Assembly (NCBI GenBank): GCA_035610835.1
Contig: CM069457.1
Location: forward strand, 22,252,658 to 22,316,657
DNA: 64,000 nucleotides
Source of the DNA: Ophiura sarsii
Lineage: Eukaryota; Echinodermata; Ophiuroidea; Amphilepidida; Ophiuridae
Reading direction: 5' to 3'
Shown: piece after piece, positions 58,945 through 64,000 of the stretch
How positions within the stretch are numbered: the stretch's first letter is position 1
How the letters are laid out: each line of letters starts with the position of its first letter
Translations under genes and position numbers: made by a program
The notes under the pieces: generated by a model
What the model was told of the DNA's origin: nothing
The model's input: the letters and a program-made list of their open reading frames with translations, nothing else
Database searches by the model: none

Positions 58945-59440
58945 CATTTTGTACACAGCAACATACCACCCGATTGGTCCAAATCAAGGGCAGTTAATCG
59001 AACGATCGTCACGCCGCGCTACGGGAGGCTAATTGTGCGCCCTATCGCGTCACACTGTGTACAACATCACATGAAACTGCCAGTGCACTGTGGCGTGATG
59101 GTGCATGATACACCGCGCTACGGGAGGCTAATCGTGCGCCGTATCGCTTCACACTGTGTACACCGCCGCGTGAAACTGCCAGTGCACTGTGGCGTGATGG
59201 TGCATGATACGCCGTGTTACAGGAGGCTAATTGTGAGTCCTATTGCTTCACACTGTGTACAACGCCGCGTGAAACTGCCAGCGCACTGTGGCGTGATGAT
59301 GCATGAATAAGCTCATATATATTCAGCAGTTTATCAGCGCACACTTTTGGAACTGTATTTTTTTCCAGCCTTCACATTTGAGCACCATCACAGGGGCTTT
59401 GTGTAAATTAGGGACGACATGATCGCTTGAGTCTTAACAA
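58945..59440. repeat. Family T repeat with a threefold 99-bp expansion
   Basis: Flanks match 24910-25155. Between them the 99-bp unit beginning GCTACGGGAGGCTAATTGTG starts at about 59018, 59117 and 59216. As 99 is divisible by three, one plus-strand frame stays open through all units (59035-59310; HCVQRRVKLPVHCGVMVHDT per unit). No protein family recognised. Confidence 0.8.
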
Positions 59441-60821
59441 ATGCCTACTCCTACATGGGAAATTGAATGTATATTTTCCTAGGTATACACATAAACAAAT
59501 GGGAGCCTCATAAACCACCTATTTATTAGATCCTGATAAACTCCATCTCATGAGAAAATTAAATGCCTACACTTCACGTCAATAAAAATTGGAGCACTAC
59601 TATCCTTCTACACTTTTGAAAACAGGGCTTGAAATAAAATCAGGTCCGGGGCAAATGCCTAATGAATTTGCTTGGACCTGGTGAAGGCCTTCAAACTCAC
59701 TACACAATGATGCCTATAACTAAGCTCCACTAAAAGCACTTGAGGCAGCGCCAGTTCCTCGTGAATTTGTGCTTATTCAGAGCATTGTTTGTTAACATTA
59801 CTTTAACTTTATCACAATTGTATCACCGTGACTGTAGGCAGGCCTGGACAAAAATGTTGATATCCTGGCAAGCTAACTCAAATTTCCCTCCAAAATGGAA
59901 AATTTCCCACTATTTCATATGTATATCTTTATATGGAAGAGCAAAATGTCCACCCAAATCCCCTAATTTCCTGGCAAGGAGTTTCCCAATTTGCCCATTT
60001 TGTCCAGGCCTGACTGTAGGCCTATATTAAGTAAATCATGTTACTCCAATTTGCCAGATTACACATAACTCTTAATTTTAACAGTGGTAAATAATACTAA
60101 TCACAGTCAATTCACACTGAGTGAAGATCGATCAACCATCAATCAGTCACTTAAGGTACTCTATGCTTAGAGTCATTAATGTTCAATCTCCAGATAAATA
60201 GCACCAACGTCTGTGTGCATACAATGCCTGAAATTTGATCAAATGATGCATAACTTTAGAAGTGACTGTTAGATGATTGATCTACGACTCAAAAAGTTGA
60301 TCAATCTGTGTGAAAAGCGAACTATAAATCAAGATCTAATGCACCCATACCAATATAGGTAGGTGATACTTATATTACAAGTATACAAGTCATATTATGC
60401 CTTAAGAATGAGACTCCATCCATTTTCAACCAGGAACATGTGGCATTTGCAACGGTCATTTCACAATCATCAGATTTATCCAGGAATTAAAAGACACTTC
60501 AGTCTATTTCGCTTCCTTAAGACAGTGACGTCGCCGCATCATTCACTGATTACAGTACATAAACCCATGCACCTATTGAAGCGCTGGTTTATACACACAA
60601 ACATATAGAAAGATGGGAGATACAAAAGTGTTGCACCTTTAAAATAATGTTGCTGTCATTAGGAAGTGAAACAGACTATAGCCATATTTCAAAATTTGTC
60701 TTCAACAAAAGCAAGAAGACTTTTCAATCACTCTGGATATATTCCTGGTTTTTGATGAAAAGAGTCACATTTTTAGTTTACTATATACCTCTGTACCGGC
60801 TTACCACCCAGAAAATATCAA
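59441..60821. other. SSBP intron without gene
   Basis: CAGGCCTGGACAAAAATG...ATTTTGTCCAGGCCTGACTG at 59839-60016 is a roughly 180-bp inverted-ended repeat (AGGCCTGGACAAAA ends). Otherwise nothing. Confidence 0.45.
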
Positions 60822-61084
60822 GGGCTTAGTGCCAAAAAGTCCTAACTGCAATAGCTGCCAGGTTATATATACGGGAAAACCTCTAATGTATCATTGATAT
60901 AAAATAGAAACTTACACATGGCAGCTGTAGCAGATAGGACCTTTTTGCACTTACATCTCACTTATGTGAAAAGACCATAACTGTAATAGCTGCCATATTG
61001 CTGGTGCTCTAGGGTAGAACTTTTTGAAAACACAAGTCTCACAGATGGCAGCCATTGTAGTTACTGCCTTGTTACACCGAACCC
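60822..61084. mobile_element. Family G relative
   Basis: GGGCTTAGTGCCAAAAAGTC CTAACTGCAATAGCTGCC to GGCAGCCATTGTAGTTACTG CCTTGTTACACCGAACCC; degenerate. Confidence 0.65.
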
Positions 61085-61800
61085 ATGATATGCTGCCAGA
61101 TGATCCATTACTCCATATCGTTGATCCGGGAATAAGCTTAAACTGTGTCAAACATACGCTGTTTGAAACCGTTGAATCCTCGCTGTACTTAGTGACAACC
61201 TTTCATGCTTCATTATAGGTTACACATGTAGGCATATAATGCCCATAATGCTCTCCGTTTTCCACACTGATCATGCAAGATTTATTTTTGACTACCAAGA
61301 TAGTCCATCTAAACAGCAACTCACTAAAAACTTCCCGATTCCAAAAATGCACTTGTTTATCACCTACACATCAACTGCGCAACACATTTGAGCCCTGGTA
61401 TGTGCTTATAGTTTGAAAAGTGACGAGGCTCGTCTATTGGATGGATACTGGGCAAAAAATACAGTCTCTGTTACAAATGTCAGTGTTTACCCAATATATT
61501 CACACATCTTCAATGAGGAATATAGTAGGCCTAACCAGTCTGTAGAAGAGTGTATCGATGGAACATCTTGGTATTAACAAAATTCAAATTACAAATAACC
61601 ATACTCTCATCAATGGGGCAAAGTCCACTAGCCTCACTGGTGGATGTATAAGCATAACAATTCCCTACAGTACTGTGGGTACTTTTACAATACCGTAATA
61701 TCAATAGGGTCATATTGCTAGCACACCAATGAGTGTATGTCACTGAACTTTACCCTGAGGATGAGACTATAGCTGGTGTATGTATTGCATTGACTATTAC

Positions 61801-61887
61801 CTGAAAGAAGCCAGGTGGCATAGGCCCACCTGGCATGCCGTCATTTGGGGGCATCGGACCTAAGGCGGGACTAGGAGCAGCAGCACT
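61801..61887 (-). CDS. SSBP: SSBP2/3/4-like (Ssdp) exon, Ser/Ala/Pro-rich start of the proline-rich region
   Basis: Read on the minus strand this is an 87-bp exon bordered by a cacag acceptor and a CAG/gtaat donor, 29 codons, phase 0 at both ends. It starts [17 protein letters not shown] and ends [13 protein letters not shown], matching almost residue for residue the vertebrate SSBP2/3 segment that follows the LUFS/LisH-like domain (AKAFHDY, then SAAAAPSP...PPGFFQ). The family consists of nuclear cofactors that bind LDB1/Chip, protect it from ubiquitin-mediated turnover and act in LIM-homeodomain and Wnt enhancer complexes. Those roles are family knowledge; the sequence shows only the conserved segment. 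It is the most 5' SSBP exon in the window. No exon for the N-terminal domain was found between here and position 64000. This protein is unrelated to mitochondrial SSBP1. Which of the vertebrate paralogues is closest cannot be decided from this stretch. Confidence 0.93.
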
Positions 61888-62046
61888 CTGTGGAGATACA
61901 AACGTAATGAGAGAAAAAACAAAAGAGAAATATAAAATGTTAGACTGAGTATGAAAATTAGAGACTTGACATTTTCATTTTATAAGGTTTGAAATAAAGT
62001 AATATATTTGGCAAGCCCTCAAAATTCTTGCCATTTTAGGTAGGCT

Positions 62047-62250
62047 TTAACACTTTCCACGCGGCAGGCGTCTGCAGACGACATTCTAAAATGTCACAAA
62101 ATGTTTCAAATATGTCAAAATTATTAAATGTCATTACCATATTTGGAATCACAATGAGAAATGCAATTAAATAAGTACAACCATGCCTAGTATTGGTTAA
62201 GTAATCTTTTTTGTATATGGTAAAACTAATAGCCGTGTGGAAAGTATTAA
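62047..62250. mobile_element. Family C MITE, internally shortened
   Basis: TTTAACACTTTCCACGCGGC to GCCGTGTGGAAAGTATTAA; lacks the GAGATAGACTTTGAAA block. Confidence 0.82.
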
Positions 62251-62289
62251 TGGTTACTTGAAGGCTAATCAGCATTTTCCTATGCATGG

Positions 62290-62770
62290 CATCATGGTTA
62301 GTCTGCTGCCAGTACCAGTATTGGTACCGGATGCCCAGGACCTGTATGGGCACTGTTAAAGAACAGGTGAAGAACCACCTAAAGAAGCTGCACAGTACCA
62401 GTAACTCTGCTATTGTGCGGCTACCTTTCATACAGGTACTATTATAATAGTTCACTCAGTTCCAAATTAGTGAAATTTGGTTACAGCAGCGAATGAATTC
62501 AGAGGAGCGTTGCACGCAAAATGCTTGCATGGCGCAATATGGCGCGCAATGTCGCAGTGTCATTGTATGTGTGACGCTTGCATGCCAAAATCGCGCTTAT
62601 ACCCTTGGATTACTTTTGCGTGCGGATGGATATTTCTCACCAATTTGAAACTGATTGAACTGTAATATAATCATACGATACCTGCAGTGGTGCAGGTACT
62701 GGCAGCCAAACTACCATGATGCCAGCAGAAGAAAATAGCTGTGTAGATCATAGCAAGTAATCAGTGGGCC
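62290..62770. repeat. Family E copy interrupted by family A
   Basis: GGACCTGTATGGGCACTGTT AAAG..., AGCTGCACAGTACCAGTAAC TCTGC and, after the insert, GTGCAGGTACTGGCAGCC match 20284-20580. A family A element separates the two parts. Confidence 0.6.
62444..62664. mobile_element. Family A MITE
   Basis: ATAATAGTTCACTCAGTTCC to AAACTGATTGAACTGTA. Confidence 0.8.
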
Positions 62771-62969
62771 ATTGGTATCATTTGTGAGGGGATTTTACTT
62801 TCACATACATACATGTGTAAAACAAAAATGTAATTTTCAAATTTGTTTGTTCTTTTTTTTTTTACTAGGATGGAAAGAGAAGGGCTGTCAAGATTTTAAC
62901 ACATACATGTATATTATCAAATCTCCATGAGGGTTGACAGAACAAGACAATGTGATGTGAGCATTTGCA

Positions 62970-63390
62970 TTGTATTGCATCAAGCACATGTTTCATAACA
63001 AACACTCCCCCACACTGGAGAAGGCATCAGTGTACATCATTCATCACTAACTCAGACAACAAAGCGAGACAGGGTGAGGGGGAAAATTCAGAATTGTTGT
63101 GCATATGTTTACATACAAATTATCTTGTTTTGTATATTTTTGTTTAAAAACACATTTGTTTGTGTCATACTATTTGCATAAAGCACATGTTTCATAACAC
63201 ACACACCCCCACACTGGAGAAGGCATCAATCAGTGTACATCATTCATCACTAACTCAGACAACAAAGAAAGACAGCAGGGGGAGGGGGAAAATTCAGAAT
63301 TATTGTGCATCATGTTTACATAAAAATTATCTTGTTTTGTATATTTTTTTGTTTAAATAACACACCTTTGTTTGTTGTCATACTATTAAG
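62970..63390. repeat. Tandem duplication, about 205-bp unit
   Basis: GCACATGTTTCATAACA...CACACTGGAGAAGGCATCA...TTATCTTGTTTTGTATATTT occurs twice in succession (from about 62977 and 63182) with small indels. Confidence 0.9.
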
Positions 63391-64000
63391 TGACTGAGTT
63401 CTATAAATTGCTACCGTTTCGTTGTCGTTCCTTATTTACGTTAATTTTGTGTTGCTTTACAGTAGTGGTTACAAAATGCCCAATGAGCTCCATATGATTA
63501 GCTAGACATGGCCTTGGCACAAGTCTATATCAAGTAGTATTGGATCAAGTACATAGCTTGAAAAGTATAAATTGTATCTCTTGAGCAGTCTTTGAAGAAG
63601 TCCACAGTGACTACTATCACACAGCATTGGCATAAGTGTACACAAAGACTAGTATCGATTAGCCTTGACTCAAGTCTACCATATTTTCAGGAACCTCCCC
63701 ACCAGTATCAACTTTCAAAGAAGCACCAATTTCCAAGAAGCGAATTCTCAGAAAATCAAATGTAAGACTTGTACCAATATGGTTGGCTATTGAAATTATC
63801 GGGGTTGATGCGTTAAATATTATCTTTGTAGTCGTTATCCCATTGAATAGTTAAGACTCATCACTGATGTTTTATATTGAACTTGCCTCACTGATGTTTC
63901 ATATTTAACTTGTGAACCTTCAATAAAAGTTTCCTCCTTTCCTCCTAGGTTACAAAATGTCATTTCATAGTATCTATAGACAACCAGTTCTTACAGGGTG
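63391..64000. other. Window end, no recognised SSBP exon
   Basis: No segment resembling the LUFS/LisH-like SSBP N-terminus is present on the minus strand. One weak plus-strand exon candidate is listed separately. Confidence 0.45.
63691..63761 (+). other. Candidate plus-strand exon near the window end
   Basis: An acceptor-like ctaccatattttcag precedes 71 bases ending AATCAAAT/gtaaga. One frame is open across the segment (EPPHQYQLSKKHQFPRSEFS...). No family was recognised, and no neighbouring exon with a compatible frame was identified. Confidence 0.18.

Noticed and set aside
62036..62455. 139-codon minus-strand frame
   Set aside because: It spans a family C MITE and the family E repeat; the translation has no recognisable motif.
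1..64000. Bacterial-type features (operons, ribosome binding sites, CRISPR, phage)
   Set aside because: The tandem arrays have no spacer/repeat alternation, and splice sites, SINE, LINE ends and MITEs show a eukaryotic nuclear genome.

Overview
This window is intron-dominated DNA from an animal nuclear genome. It contains no long open reading frame. Short exons have consensus AG/GT splice borders, and the rest is AT-rich sequence packed with small transposons. The one gene I recognise is an SSBP2/3/4-type single-stranded DNA-binding protein (Ssdp, the LDB1/Chip partner) on the minus strand. Four of its exons are visible, at 61801-61887, 42922-43002, 34320-34358 and 21909-21974, all phase 0 on both sides. 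They encode part of the proline/glycine-rich region. The N-terminal LUFS/LisH-like exons must lie beyond 64000, and the C-terminal exons were not found and probably lie beyond position 1. The two middle exons sit where vertebrate SSBPs join directly and where, from memory, insect Ssdp has extra proline-rich residues. That and the repeat content suggest a non-vertebrate animal. A marine invertebrate such as an echinoderm or hemichordate is a guess.

Inside the SSBP introns, on the plus strand, is a probable serine-protease (trypsin fold) exon that appears frameshifted (28386-28576). There are also three weakly supported exon-like segments (14144-14218, 27238-27309, 63691-63761). A tRNA-Thr-like cloverleaf lies about 155 bp from an SSBP exon.

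The rest is largely repeats. Family A (about 230 bp, TIR CTATAGTTTGATCAGTTCC) has about 15 copies. A GGCC-ended family flanked by TTA/TAA resembles PIF/Harbinger MITEs. Several families are flanked by TTAA (family C with piggyBac-like ends; B, R and U). There is also a pogo/Tigger-like MITE, a hAT MITE with an exact 8-bp duplication, a tRNA-derived SINE, two LINE 3' ends and several large foldback elements. Nested insertions give relative ages: SINE and then hAT inside an A copy, B inside A, a GGCC element inside A, and a GGCC element inside a LINE.

Tandem arrays occur at 133-347 (17 bp), 10853-11250 (92 bp), 19920-20030, 25943-27110 (about 520 bp), 45156-45560 (22 bp), 48700-50800 (121 and about 278 bp), 59012-59310 (99 bp) and 62970-63390 (about 205 bp). 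Family letters are my own labels and coordinates of degenerate repeats are approximate. All calls come from reading the sequence; no database search was possible.
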